Source of the DNA: Desulfurispirillum indicum S5
Lineage (GTDB): Bacteria > Chrysiogenota > Chrysiogenetes > Chrysiogenales > Chrysiogenaceae
DNA length: 64,000 bases
Direction: 5' to 3'
Assembly: GCF_000177635.2 (NCBI RefSeq)
Contig: NC_014836.1
Coordinates: 1,872,001-1,936,000, forward strand
The number at the start of each line of letters is the position of its first letter. Positions within the stretch are counted from its first letter, which is position 1. Position numbers and translations under genes: made by a program. Positions 26,058 to 34,783 of this stretch are shown here, piece by piece. The notes below the pieces were generated by a model. The model was not told the origin of the DNA and did not search any database. It saw only the letters and a list, made by a program, of their open reading frames with translations.

Positions 26058-26712
26058 CGCGTTGGCGGATGGTGCATCAACGGCGATACTCATCTTAGTC
26101 GCCAGCGAGCTGGAGCTGCAGGGGTTGACCCTGACACTCCCCTCCCGGGTACAGATCGCCTGCACGGGGGTCGGCAAAATTGCCAGTGCCGTGGAAACGA
26201 CGCTGCAGATCCGGCAATGGCGACCAGAATTGGTTATCTGCGCCGGCATCGGCGGCTACTACGGCAGCGCCCTGGAACTCGGCGACCTGGCCCTGATCAC
26301 GCGAGAGCTGCTCATTGATGAAGGAGTCGCCACTGCTGGAGGCTTTCTTTCCATGGAGACCCTCGGCTTTCAGCGATGTACCATACACTCGCCGGCGGCA
26401 GTGCCACCGGTGTTTGACCAACTTCCCTTTGCGCAGCGCCATATCCCCGGCGCCACCGTCAGTACCGTCAGCGGCACCCAGAAAATGGCCGATGAGCGCT
26501 ATGGAGCTTTTCTGCCCGCAGGCATATGTGAAAACATGGAGGGAGCCGCCGTTGCCTGGGCCTGCCAGCGGGCCGAAGTGCCATGGATTGGTATCCGCGC
26601 TCTCAGCAATTTTGTTGAAGAGCGCGATCTGGAGCGCTGGAACATCCCCCTGGCCCTGGCCAGCCTGAGCGCCTACCTTGAACTGTTTCTGCAGGAGTAT
26701 TCACCCCAATGA
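26044..26712 (+). CDS. mqnB: Futalosine hydrolase
   Basis: The 222-residue enzyme cleaves futalosine to dehypoxanthine futalosine and hypoxanthine in the alternative menaquinone pathway. It has the nucleoside phosphorylase/hydrolase fold: LVASELEL, ACTGVGKIASAV, VICAGIGGYYGSALELGDLALITREL, and the active-site region NMEGAAVAWACQRAEVPWIGIRALSN. The start is a TTG at 26044 with AAGGTGA upstream, overlapping hsp20 by 14 bp. The following mqnD in the same pathway supports the call. Confidence 0.92.
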   Translation: MKPDNALADGASTAILILVASELELQGLTLTLPSRVQIACTGVGKIASAVETTLQIRQWRPELVICAGIGGYYGSALELGDLALITRELLIDEGVATAGGFLSMETLGFQRCTIHSPAAVPPVFDQLPFAQRHIPGATVSTVSGTQKMADERYGAFLPAGICENMEGAAVAWACQRAEVPWIGIRALSNFVEERDLERWNIPLALASLSAYLELFLQEYSPQ

Positions 26713-27518
26713 CCCCGCTGCGACTGGGCATCAGCCCCTGCCCCAATGACACCTATATCTTCTTCGCCCTCCTGCGGCACTTTCAGGATCAGTTGCCTGT
26801 GGAGGTGCATTTCCACGACATCGAGGAGCTCAACCAGCTGGCCCTTGAGGGCGCCTATGACGCGGTCAAGATCTCCTGCGCCCTGCTGGATTCCGTAAGC
26901 GCGGAATATGGCCTGCTGCGCAGCGGAGGCGCTCTGGGCCGAGGCTGCGGCCCCCTGCTGGTCAGCGCTGGCGCGAAGGCTCTTTTTCCGGGAGCCCGGG
27001 TGCTCTCGCCAGGGAGGCATACCACCGCCCAGCGACTTTTCCAGCGCTACTGCCCCCTCTCAGTCAACCTTGAATACCGGCTCTTCAGTGACATCATGGA
27101 AGCCCTTGCCGCCGGCAAAGCGGATTTCGGCATCCTGATTCACGAAAGCCGCTTCACCTATCAGGAGCATGGCCTGAGCCTGGTTCAGGATCTGGGTGTC
27201 TGGTGGGAGGAAACCACGGGAGCTCCCATCCCCCTGGGTGGCATTGTGCTGCGCCGCAGCTGTGACCCCGCGCTGGCCAGTCAGCTTGAGACGCTGATCC
27301 GCCAGAGCATCGCCTACGCCCGGAACCACCGCGCGGAGGTGCTGGATTTCTGTCGTCAGTACGCCCAGGAGATTGATGACGCGGTCATGGGCAGCCATAT
27401 CGAACTCTATGTCAACCAGTACTCCCATGACATCGGCCCCGATGGCATCCGGGCCATTGCCTACCTGCTCTTTGGCGACCACACCGCCGAACCGAATTTC
27501 CTCTGGAGTCAAACATGA
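26709..27518 (+). CDS. mqnD: 1,4-dihydroxy-6-naphthoate synthase
   Basis: The 269-residue enzyme converts cyclic dehypoxanthine futalosine to 1,4-dihydroxy-6-naphthoate. It has a two-lobed periplasmic-binding-like fold with the family opening LGISPCPNDTYIFFAL, DIEELNQLALEGAYDAVKIS, and GFGILIHE-like AGKADFGILIHESRFTY, then GAPIPLGGIVLRR. It shares ATGA with mqnB upstream and with rlmB downstream. Confidence 0.94.
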   Translation: MTPLRLGISPCPNDTYIFFALLRHFQDQLPVEVHFHDIEELNQLALEGAYDAVKISCALLDSVSAEYGLLRSGGALGRGCGPLLVSAGAKALFPGARVLSPGRHTTAQRLFQRYCPLSVNLEYRLFSDIMEALAAGKADFGILIHESRFTYQEHGLSLVQDLGVWWEETTGAPIPLGGIVLRRSCDPALASQLETLIRQSIAYARNHRAEVLDFCRQYAQEIDDAVMGSHIELYVNQYSHDIGPDGIRAIAYLLFGDHTAEPNFLWSQT

Positions 27519-28201
27519 ACATCAAGGGCGTGAACAGCGTACGCGAAGCCCTGCGCTGCGGCAGCAACATTGAAAAGATATTTCTCAGCCGTTCCCTGCC
27601 CGACATAGAAACGGCAGCCCGTGAGCACGATATCCCGATCAAAATCCTCAACCGCGACAAGATGGACAGCCAGTTCGGTCAGCATAACCAGGGTGTCGGC
27701 GCCATCGTCGGCGCTATCGCGACTCAGGACCCCCTGACGTTTCTGGTTGATGCCAGCTGCATTGTCCTGGCGGATCGCGTGCAGGACCCCGGAAACCTGG
27801 GGGCCATTATCCGCAGTGCCGCCGCCTTTGGTGCCGATGTGGTAATCACGGAACACCAGAGTGCCCCCATCAGCGATACCGTTATCAAAGCCAGCGCCGG
27901 CAATATCTACCATACCCGCGTCGGACGCGTGGTCAACGCCGCCCGCTATGTGGAAAAGGCGAAGGAAAACGGCTTCTGGACTGTCGCCCTGGATGGAGAA
28001 GGCGAATCGCTCTTCCGCCTGAAGCTTGATGGCAAAATTCTGCTGATGGTCGGCAACGAAGGCAGTGGCCTCAAGGATATTCTCCTGCGCCACGCCGACT
28101 GGCGCGCCAGCATACCCATGCGTCCCGGTGTGGAAAGCCTGAACGCTTCCGCAGCCACCGCTATCGCCCTCTACGAAATTGCCCGCCAGAACCATGGGTA
28201 A
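27515..28201 (+). CDS. rlmB: 23S rRNA (guanosine 2251-2'-O)-methyltransferase family (SpoU/TrmH)
   Basis: The 228-residue SPOUT methyltransferase has an N-terminal substrate-binding part with GVNSVREAL and the SpoU core motifs LADRVQDPGNLGAIIRSAAAFG (motif 1), LMVGNEGSGL (motif 2) and IPMRPGVESLNASAATAIALYE (motif 3, SAM-binding knot). RlmB is the best fit; a TrmH relative is possible. It is coupled to mqnD by ATGA, although the functions seem unrelated. Confidence 0.9.
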   Translation: MNIKGVNSVREALRCGSNIEKIFLSRSLPDIETAAREHDIPIKILNRDKMDSQFGQHNQGVGAIVGAIATQDPLTFLVDASCIVLADRVQDPGNLGAIIRSAAAFGADVVITEHQSAPISDTVIKASAGNIYHTRVGRVVNAARYVEKAKENGFWTVALDGEGESLFRLKLDGKILLMVGNEGSGLKDILLRHADWRASIPMRPGVESLNASAATAIALYEIARQNHG

Positions 28202-28883
28202 TCAGTATTTGACCGATTCGCTGCTCTTTCCCTTTGTGGAGCGTTTTATGGAAGACCTGGAGCCCTCTGCTGCCAGCACAGCCATGTTCCGTACCGTGGC
28301 CAGCAACCATGGTATACCGGCTGTACGCAGCAGTGTGGCACGCCTGCTGAGCTCCCTGACAGCGCTGTCACGGCCCCGTTCCATTCTGGAAATTGGCACA
28401 GGCGCCGGATTTTCCACCCATGCCCTCATGGAGGGCGCTGACAGGAAAACCCTTGAGCGCTTTGTCACTCTGGAATTTAATCACAAGCGCCTTGAAGTTG
28501 CCCGGCAGATGGCTGAGCGACTCGGTTGGGCCAACCGGGTGCAGATGCTTCACACCAATGCCCTGGAATTCATGGCGTGTAACAGAGATGATTTTGATTT
28601 TATCTTTGTAGATGCTATAAAAAGGCACTACCCGATCTATATGGAATATATCCGCCGCCTCAAGTGGAAGGTGGCGGTGTTCGATAATGTGCTGTACCGA
28701 GGCCTCGTGTCCATGCCCAGAGCTGAGGTTTCTCCGGCCCTGCGCAGTTCGCTGCAGGGCATGGAGAATTTCCTTCGCCAGATGCTGGAGGATCCCACTG
28801 TCCAGGCAACGCTGATCCCGGCCGGCGACGGAATACTGCTGATGCAAAACCGCCACGGGCAGTTGCGGCCGGAGAACACCTAA
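28194..28883 (+). CDS. O-methyltransferase family protein
   Basis: The 229-residue class I SAM-dependent methyltransferase has motif I ILEIGTGAGFSTHAL, motif II acid FVTLEFNHKRLEVARQ, and FDFIFVDAIKRHYPIYMEYI, which matches the family-3 O-methyltransferase (caffeoyl-CoA type) layout. The ATG at 28194 overlaps the rlmB stop by 8 bp; no good ribosome-binding site is present, which fits coupled translation. The substrate is unknown. Confidence 0.85.
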   Translation: MGNQYLTDSLLFPFVERFMEDLEPSAASTAMFRTVASNHGIPAVRSSVARLLSSLTALSRPRSILEIGTGAGFSTHALMEGADRKTLERFVTLEFNHKRLEVARQMAERLGWANRVQMLHTNALEFMACNRDDFDFIFVDAIKRHYPIYMEYIRRLKWKVAVFDNVLYRGLVSMPRAEVSPALRSSLQGMENFLRQMLEDPTVQATLIPAGDGILLMQNRHGQLRPENT

Positions 28884-28925
28884 CACGCTACCAGGGGTGC
28901 TTTCACTCAACCGGGGAAACAGACT

Positions 28926-29843
28926 ATGACTCAGAACCGACAGGAAGAATTCAGCGAAGATCTCTCCATGCGCGAAGATGTGCTGAAACAGACGGCTACC
29001 GAAAACTACATTCCCTCCGGCGACAGTCTGAGGGATTACCTGCGACGCATCAGCCGCATCACCCTGCTGACTGCGGAAGAGGAAAAGGAGCTGGCCCGCA
29101 GGATAAGCGCCGGCGACGAACAGGCGTTCCGGGTTCTGGTGGAGTCCAACCTGCGCTTTGTGGTCAAGATTGCCATGAAGTACCGCGATATCGGCATCAA
29201 CCTGCTGGATCTGATCAACGAAGGCAATATCGGCCTGCTGGAAGCCGCCCGCCGCTTTGATCCCGAACGAGGCAACCGGTTTATCACCTACGCGGTCTGG
29301 TGGATCAAGCAGTCCATCATCCAGGCGATTATCTCTTCCAGCAACACCGTGCGACTGCCTGGCAAGCAGGCCCGGTTTGCCAGCAAACTCAACAGCGCGC
29401 GGCGCGAATTCGCCCGCGATCACGATGGCCGCGAACCCACCGAACAGGAACTGCGCGACGAGTATGGCCTGGATATCAGCAATATCGAGGATATCCTGCG
29501 GGCGACCCGTTCCTACATCAGTCTTGATACGCCCATCGGCGAAGATGACGAGCGCACCCTCAAGGATGTGCTGGAAAGCCCCGAGGAAAGCTCCACCGAA
29601 GAGCAGTATGTCCGGCAGAAAATATCGACGGAAATCCGCTCCATCATCGCCGAACTGGAAAGCCGCGACGCCCTGGTGGTGGATCTGCGCTTTGGCATCA
29701 GCGAAGGCATTCCCCAGACCCTTGACGAGGTGGGAACGCGCCTGGGACTCTCCAAGGAACGGGTGCGCCAGATCGAGGAACGAGCCCTGAAGCGCCTGCA
29801 ACGCAAGGCCATGAATCGTAAACTCTCGGAATACCTGCACTGA
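28926..29843 (+). CDS. RNA polymerase sigma factor, sigma-70 family group 2 (RpoS/RpoH-like)
   Basis: The 305-residue factor lacks region 1.1 and begins near region 1.2 (SLRDYLRRISRITLLTAEEE). Region 2 holds NLRFVVKIAMKYRDIGINLLDLINEGNIGLLEA and RFITYAVWWIKQSI (2.3-2.4). Region 3 runs ARREFARDHDGREPTEQEL, and region 4.2 has TLDEVGTRLGLSKERVRQIEERALKRLQ. The layout best fits RpoS-like or general stress alternative sigmas rather than the housekeeping RpoD. GGGGA precedes the ATG. Confidence 0.92.
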   Translation: MTQNRQEEFSEDLSMREDVLKQTATENYIPSGDSLRDYLRRISRITLLTAEEEKELARRISAGDEQAFRVLVESNLRFVVKIAMKYRDIGINLLDLINEGNIGLLEAARRFDPERGNRFITYAVWWIKQSIIQAIISSSNTVRLPGKQARFASKLNSARREFARDHDGREPTEQELRDEYGLDISNIEDILRATRSYISLDTPIGEDDERTLKDVLESPEESSTEEQYVRQKISTEIRSIIAELESRDALVVDLRFGISEGIPQTLDEVGTRLGLSKERVRQIEERALKRLQRKAMNRKLSEYLH

Positions 29844-29890
29844 AGGGTTCTCCGCAAACCGCACCATCAGGGTGCACGTGAACCAGATCC

Positions 29891-30571
29891 ATGCACTTTC
29901 TCCTGCTGATCATCATCCTGCTCATCGCCCTCGCCCTGCCCCAGTGGTGGGCCACCAGGGTCATCGGCCGTCACAGCACAACGCGAGACGACATCCCCGG
30001 CACAGGCGGTGAACTGGCCCGTCACCTGCTCGATATCCACCGTCTCGAAGGCGTCGCGGTGGAGTCCACGGAGCGCGGCGACCACTACGACCCCGAAGCC
30101 AAAGTGGTGCGCCTGCGTGGCGAAGTCATCCATGGGCGCTCCCTCAGCGCCGTGGCCATTGCCGCCCACGAAGTCAGCCACGCCCTCCAGGACGCGTCGG
30201 GGCACCACCTGCTGCGCTGGCGCACCACTTTGGTGAAATTCACGGCCAACGCAGGGAAATTTGCCATGGGGGGCCTGCTCCTTTCGCCGGGAGTACTGGT
30301 CATGAGCCCCTCCCTTGGACGCCTGCTGATCGTGGCAGCTGTCCTCAGCATGCTTCTGCCAACGCTGGTTCACCTGATTACCCTGCCCCTGGAACTGCAC
30401 GCCAGCTTTTCCGTTGCCCTGCCCACGCTGGATCGCGGCGGGTACCTGGGCAGCGCCCGCGATTTCGCGGATGTGCGCTCCATCCTGCTGGCCTGCTCAC
30501 TGACCTATGTGGCGGCCTCGGCGGCCAGCCTGCTGAACGTGTGGCGCTGGTTTGCCCTGCTGCGCCGCTGA
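29891..30571 (+). CDS. Membrane zinc metallopeptidase (YugP/PF04298 type)
   Basis: The 226-residue membrane protein has an N-terminal helix (residues 3-17), the zinc motif AAHEVSHALQD near residue 95, two more hydrophobic segments (about 125-165) and a C-terminal helix (about 195-215). The third zinc ligand is probably Glu in PLELHASFSVA, as in the family. Its substrate is unknown. It lies 47 bp after the sigma factor gene. Confidence 0.88.
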   Translation: MHFLLLIIILLIALALPQWWATRVIGRHSTTRDDIPGTGGELARHLLDIHRLEGVAVESTERGDHYDPEAKVVRLRGEVIHGRSLSAVAIAAHEVSHALQDASGHHLLRWRTTLVKFTANAGKFAMGGLLLSPGVLVMSPSLGRLLIVAAVLSMLLPTLVHLITLPLELHASFSVALPTLDRGGYLGSARDFADVRSILLACSLTYVAASAASLLNVWRWFALLRR

Positions 30572-30685
30572 CCCTTGACTTCACCGGGGTGAGTCCGTAA
30601 TATTTTGTCAGTTCGGAAGCTGCTGAAGAATTCCCGTCTGTCGTTTTCAGATTTTCCCATATGTACGAAAAACCGGAGGCTCACC

Positions 30686-31192
30686 ATGATCAGCAAGAAG
30701 ATGCAAAATGCCCTGAACGAGCAGATTAAACACGAAATCTACTCTGCTCACCTCTATCTGGCCATGTCGGCCCACTGTGAATCAAACGGCCTCAAGGGCT
30801 TCGCCCACTGGCTGCAGCTGCAGTACGATGAAGAGATGATGCACGCCATGAAGTTCTATCGCTACGTGCTTGATCAGGGAGCCACGATCGCCCTGCAGGA
30901 GATTCCCGCTCCGCCTTCGAAGTTTGAGTCGGTGCTGGAGATGTTTGAAGAAGTACTCAAGCACGAGCAGTTTGTCACGGCATCCATTCATAAACTGGTG
31001 GATCTGGCCCTGGCCGAGAAGGATCACGCCACCACTATCTTCCTGCAGTGGTTTGTGACTGAGCAGGTTGAGGAGGAGGCCTCCGCCCAGGATATTATCG
31101 ATCAGCTGAAGCTGGTGGGTAAAGAAAAGAGCGGTCTGTTCATGATCAACCGCGAAATGGGCACCCGCACGGCAGCGACAGCTGACGCCTGA
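30686..31192 (+). CDS. ftnA: Ferritin
   Basis: The 168-residue non-heme ferritin stores iron as a 24-mer. Ferroxidase ligands are in place: KHEIYSAHLYLAMSAHCE, LQYDEEMMHAMKFYRYV and WFVTEQVEEEASAQDII. The length is normal. The ATG at 30686 has CGGAGG upstream. It is a single gene with a terminator 21 bp after its stop; with feoAB elsewhere in the window it forms part of iron handling. Confidence 0.96.
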   Translation: MISKKMQNALNEQIKHEIYSAHLYLAMSAHCESNGLKGFAHWLQLQYDEEMMHAMKFYRYVLDQGATIALQEIPAPPSKFESVLEMFEEVLKHEQFVTASIHKLVDLALAEKDHATTIFLQWFVTEQVEEEASAQDIIDQLKLVGKEKSGLFMINREMGTRTAATADA

Positions 31193-31213
31193 TTCCTTCC
31201 ACAGTCGAGGTTG

Positions 31214-31248
31214 CAGGCTGTCCTTCTCTGGGGCAGCCTGAATTTTTT
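31214..31248 (+). terminator. Terminator of ferritin gene
   Basis: A 7-bp stem CAGGCTG/CAGCCTG (31214-31220, 31234-31240) is followed by AATTTTTT. It lies just upstream of gph. Confidence 0.75.
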
Positions 31249-31260
31249 CGGAGTACTTCC

Positions 31261-31902
31261 ATGGCCTACACCCACTATGTATTTGATTTCGACGGCACCC
31301 TTGTCAACTCCCTGCCCGACCTGACCGCGGCCATCAACCACGTGGCAGCCTCAGCTCAGATCGACCATCAGTACAGTCGCGAGCAGGTTGGAACCATGGT
31401 TGGCGATGGCGTGACCGTGCTGCTGCAGCGGGCCTTTCCCGATGAAGCCCACCGCATGAAGCAGCTGCGCTCCATCTTCGATGAGTACTACGCCCGCAAC
31501 TGTTCCCAAGGCACGCAGATATACGAAGGGGTCGTGGAAACCCTGAGCACGCTGCATGCCCAGGGCAAGACACTGATCCTGATGACCAACAAGCCCCAGC
31601 GCTTTACTCTCCCCATGCTGCAGGATCTCGGGCTGAGAGAGTTTTTCCCGGTGGTCTACTGCGGCGATACCCTGGACTGCAAAAAGCCCGATCCAGCCGT
31701 GATGCACCACCTGCTGGCCTCACTGCAGCTCAACCCTTCCGCCGTGCTGATGGTGGGCGACAGTGCCAATGATATCCTGTGTGCCGCTGGCGCGACGGTG
31801 GACAGCGCCCTGGTAACCTATGGGTACGGCAACCTCTCGCACCTTGAAGAGCTCAGTCCCACCTATACGCTTACCCGTATCCGCGAACTTCTGTTCCTCT
31901 GA
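31261..31902 (+). CDS. gph: Phosphoglycolate phosphatase (HAD family)
   Basis: The 213-residue HAD hydrolase has motif I FDFDGTLVNSLPD, motif II LMTNKPQR, motif III Lys in CKKPDP, and motif IV MVGDSANDI. The helical cap between motifs I and II is the C1 type of Gph/PGP. It may remove 2-phosphoglycolate; related phosphatases look alike. Its TGA overlaps the priA ATG by one base. Confidence 0.85.
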   Translation: MAYTHYVFDFDGTLVNSLPDLTAAINHVAASAQIDHQYSREQVGTMVGDGVTVLLQRAFPDEAHRMKQLRSIFDEYYARNCSQGTQIYEGVVETLSTLHAQGKTLILMTNKPQRFTLPMLQDLGLREFFPVVYCGDTLDCKKPDPAVMHHLLASLQLNPSAVLMVGDSANDILCAAGATVDSALVTYGYGNLSHLEELSPTYTLTRIRELLFL

Positions 31903-33986
31903 TGTACGCTTCCGTCGCCATTGCCGGTTTCCGGGAGACCTACACCTACGAAATACCCCAGGACATCTCCCCGGGAACCTTCGTCAGCGTTCCCTTCGGG
32001 CGTTCAAAACGCAAGGGCGTCATTATCGGCACTTCGACCCAGTGCTCCTTCCAGGGTAGCGTCAAGGCCGTTGCCGAGATCTACCATCACCTGAAGGCCT
32101 CGGACCTGCAGATGAAACTGGCCGCCTGGCTCAGCCAGTACTATCTCTATGATGTGGGAAGCTATATCAACCTGATGGTGCCGTTCTTTGAGGATGACTT
32201 CAGCCTCTCCCCGCAGCTGCGCCTGCGGGAGGAGGTTCTGCTGCCATCCAATGCCCATCGCATGCGCGAGGTTGTGGCGCGTCTGCAGGCCGGAGAGCAG
32301 CTCTTCGCCCACCAGGTACCCGCCGATCTGCTGCGGCGCATGGTGCAGCGCTCAATTATCCGTCTCGATACTCAGTGCGCCCAGACGCCTTATGTTGCGA
32401 CAGGCTACTCCAGTCGCCTGAGCCCGGAACAGCAGGCTCTCTATGAACATTGCCTGGAGTCCAAAAAGCAGATCCTGCTGCAGGGGGTGACCGGCAGTGG
32501 CAAGACGGAGATCTACCTCTCCCTGATGGACCATGTACTGGCCCAGGGGCGGGGGGTCATCTATCTGGTGCCGGAGATCAACCTGACCCCCACTCTGGAA
32601 AAGCGATTGAAAGAGCTGTTTGGGCAACGGGTGGCGCTGATTCACTCCCAGGTCAGCTCCCGCGTCAAACTGGAGCAGTACAAGAAGATGCAGCGGGGCG
32701 ATATCACCATTGTGGTTGGTGCCCGCAGCGCCATCTTCGCCCCGGTGCCCAACCTGGGGCTGATTATCGTGGATGAGGAGCACGATGGCTCCTACTACCA
32801 GACCGAGACCCCCGTTTACCACGGCCGTGATGTGGCCATGGTGCGTGGACAACTTGAAGGGGCACGGGTTATTCTCGGCAGCGCCACGCCCTCTTTCGAA
32901 AGCTATCACAATGCCCTGAACGGCAAGTATGAGCTGCTGAGGCTGGATGTGCGTTACCAGGGAGTTCTGCCTGAAGTGCACCTGACCCCCAATCCTCCGT
33001 CGCCCCACGATCCCCTGTCACAGAAGCTGCACGATGAACTGCAGGCGCATCTGGCGGCGGGCCATCAGGCCATTGTGCTGCTGAACCGCCGTGGCTTTGC
33101 TCCCTATGCCGTCTGCACTGGCTGCCAGCAAACCCTGCGCTGCCCCCATTGCGATATCCCCCTGACTTACCATAAAGCCTATGGCAAACTGGTCTGTCAC
33201 TCCTGCCAGTATGCCTGCGCTTTTCCATTGTCCAGGCCACACTGCACCAATGCCGAGATTCAGCTGAAGGGATTTGGCACCGAGAAACTGGAAGAGGGCC
33301 TGGAGCAGGGTTTTGCCAGCTATGGCGTGCTGCGTATGGATCGCGACAGTGCCGGCCGGCGCTCCAGGGCGGAGGCCCTGCTGAACAAATTCAGCGCCGG
33401 CAGCCACCGATTACTGGTGGGAACCCAGATGGTGGCTAAAGGACACCACTTTCCCGACGTGGAGCTGGTGGGCATTGTGGGTATTGACAATATGATCAAC
33501 CTGCCCGACTTTCGCTGCGGTGAGCGGGTTTTCCAGCTGCTGATGCAGGTGGCCGGGCGGGCGGGCCGCAATGAGCGCCAGCGCGGCCACGTGTATATCC
33601 AGACTGACTGCCCGGAGTTCCCTGCGATTCAGCATGTGCTGAATCGCGATCAGGATACCTTTTACCGCCAGGAGCTGGAGGAACGCAGCCAGATGGGCTA
33701 TCCACCCTATACTCGAATGGCGCTGATGGCCATTTCCGGCAGCCAGCGCGAAGTGGTGCAGCAGTCCATCGAGAGCCTGGCCGCCGCTGTCGCTACCCGT
33801 GGCGTTCAGACCATGGGGCCGGCGCCCTTTCTGGTGGAAATGACCCGGAAACGCTATCAATGGAAACTGATTCTGAAGAGCCCTTCGTCAAAAACCCTTC
33901 ACATTGCCCTTTGCAAGGCGCTGGAGCACTCATTACCCTCATCGGTTCATCTCAAACTGTACGTTGATCCGGTGGGAGTGTTATGA
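31902..33986 (+). CDS. priA: Primosomal protein N' (PriA helicase)
   Basis: The 694-residue replication-restart helicase has the N-terminal 3'-DNA-binding domain (AIAGFRETYTYEIP, VPFGRSKRKGVI), Walker A LLQGVTGSGKTEIYL, DEEH, SATPSFES, then the zinc-binding insert and LRMDRD, GTQMVAKGHHFPDVELVGI, QLLMQVAGRAGR. The zinc region has CTGC, CPHC and CHSC, but the fourth pair reads SRPHC, so one expected Cys is Arg. A nearby Cys (YACAF) could substitute. The gene overlaps gph by one base. Confidence 0.95.
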   Translation: MYASVAIAGFRETYTYEIPQDISPGTFVSVPFGRSKRKGVIIGTSTQCSFQGSVKAVAEIYHHLKASDLQMKLAAWLSQYYLYDVGSYINLMVPFFEDDFSLSPQLRLREEVLLPSNAHRMREVVARLQAGEQLFAHQVPADLLRRMVQRSIIRLDTQCAQTPYVATGYSSRLSPEQQALYEHCLESKKQILLQGVTGSGKTEIYLSLMDHVLAQGRGVIYLVPEINLTPTLEKRLKELFGQRVALIHSQVSSRVKLEQYKKMQRGDITIVVGARSAIFAPVPNLGLIIVDEEHDGSYYQTETPVYHGRDVAMVRGQLEGARVILGSATPSFESYHNALNGKYELLRLDVRYQGVLPEVHLTPNPPSPHDPLSQKLHDELQAHLAAGHQAIVLLNRRGFAPYAVCTGCQQTLRCPHCDIPLTYHKAYGKLVCHSCQYACAFPLSRPHCTNAEIQLKGFGTEKLEEGLEQGFASYGVLRMDRDSAGRRSRAEALLNKFSAGSHRLLVGTQMVAKGHHFPDVELVGIVGIDNMINLPDFRCGERVFQLLMQVAGRAGRNERQRGHVYIQTDCPEFPAIQHVLNRDQDTFYRQELEERSQMGYPPYTRMALMAISGSQREVVQQSIESLAAAVATRGVQTMGPAPFLVEMTRKRYQWKLILKSPSSKTLHIALCKALEHSLPSSVHLKLYVDPVGVL

Positions 33987-34021
33987 TGCGCTGCCATAAT
34001 GAATCAGAAAAGGAGTCCGCT

Positions 34022-34537
34022 ATGTTCATGGAAACTCTGCGCAGTCGCCGCAGCATACGCAAATTCACCCCTGCAGCCGTGGAAAAGGACAAAATCGACC
34101 TGATTATGGAAGCCGCCCTGCGCGCTCCCTCTTCCCGCGGAAAACAGCCATGGCAATTCTACTGTGTACAGAACAAAGCCATTATCGACAAACTCTCCCG
34201 TTCCAAAGAGCACGGGGCTGCCTTTCTCGCCGGTGCCCCTCTGGCGGTGGTGATCTGCGCTGACCCATCCATCAGCGATGTCTGGATTGAGGATACCTCC
34301 ATCGCCGCTATCTGCATTCAGCTGGCGGCACAGTCGATCGGACTCGGCAGCACCTGGGTGCAGATCCGCGAACGCTTCGGCGCCGACAAGGTTCCTTCCG
34401 AAGAGCTCGCGCGCGCGGCGGCGGGTATTCCGGAAAACCTGAAGGTCACCTGCATCATCGGCATCGGGTACCCCGCTGAAACTCCCGCACCCTGGCCCTT
34501 CAGCGCCTTGCCAGCCTCCAAGGTTCAGTACCTCTGA
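34022..34537 (+). CDS. Nitroreductase family protein
   Basis: The 171-residue FMN-dependent oxidoreductase has RRSIRKFTPAAVEKDKID, APSSRGKQPWQFYCV (flavin loop), a central DTSIAAICIQLAAQSIGLGSTWVQ and IIGIGYPAE near the end. The ATG at 34022 is preceded by AAGGAG; the longer frame from 33983 overlaps priA and lacks a site. The physiological substrate is unknown. Confidence 0.9.
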   Translation: MFMETLRSRRSIRKFTPAAVEKDKIDLIMEAALRAPSSRGKQPWQFYCVQNKAIIDKLSRSKEHGAAFLAGAPLAVVICADPSISDVWIEDTSIAAICIQLAAQSIGLGSTWVQIRERFGADKVPSEELARAAAGIPENLKVTCIIGIGYPAETPAPWPFSALPASKVQYL

Positions 34538-34539
34538 GC

Positions 34540-34557
34540 GCCTGCACACGTGCAGGC
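34540..34557 (+). terminator. Perfect hairpin after the nitroreductase gene
   Basis: GCCTGCAC-AC-GTGCAGGC lies 3 bp after the stop. No T run follows (TCCGGAAAAA), so it may be a weak terminator or an RNA-stabilising hairpin. Confidence 0.4.
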
Positions 34558-34783
34558 TCCGGAAAAAAACCAGGGAAAACTAAAACAATGTTTTAATCCT
34601 GCGTCAATACTGCTTGCCTGATGCCCCCATTCATACTATTCTGAAATCCGGGCGGCATTACTGGCAAGGGCGTCTCTTTTGCCGTGCCATGTTCGCCGCC
34701 TGGCTCATGGACGGTGACTCAAGGTGGCCGGTGAGTGCGATAGCCTCTGTATCTCAGAAAATCCTCAAGAGGGGGAATCACCC

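Noticed and set aside
28368-29867. Open frame of about 500 codons on the minus strand
   Set aside because: It is antisense to the methyltransferase and sigma factor genes, both with strong motifs; no start signal.
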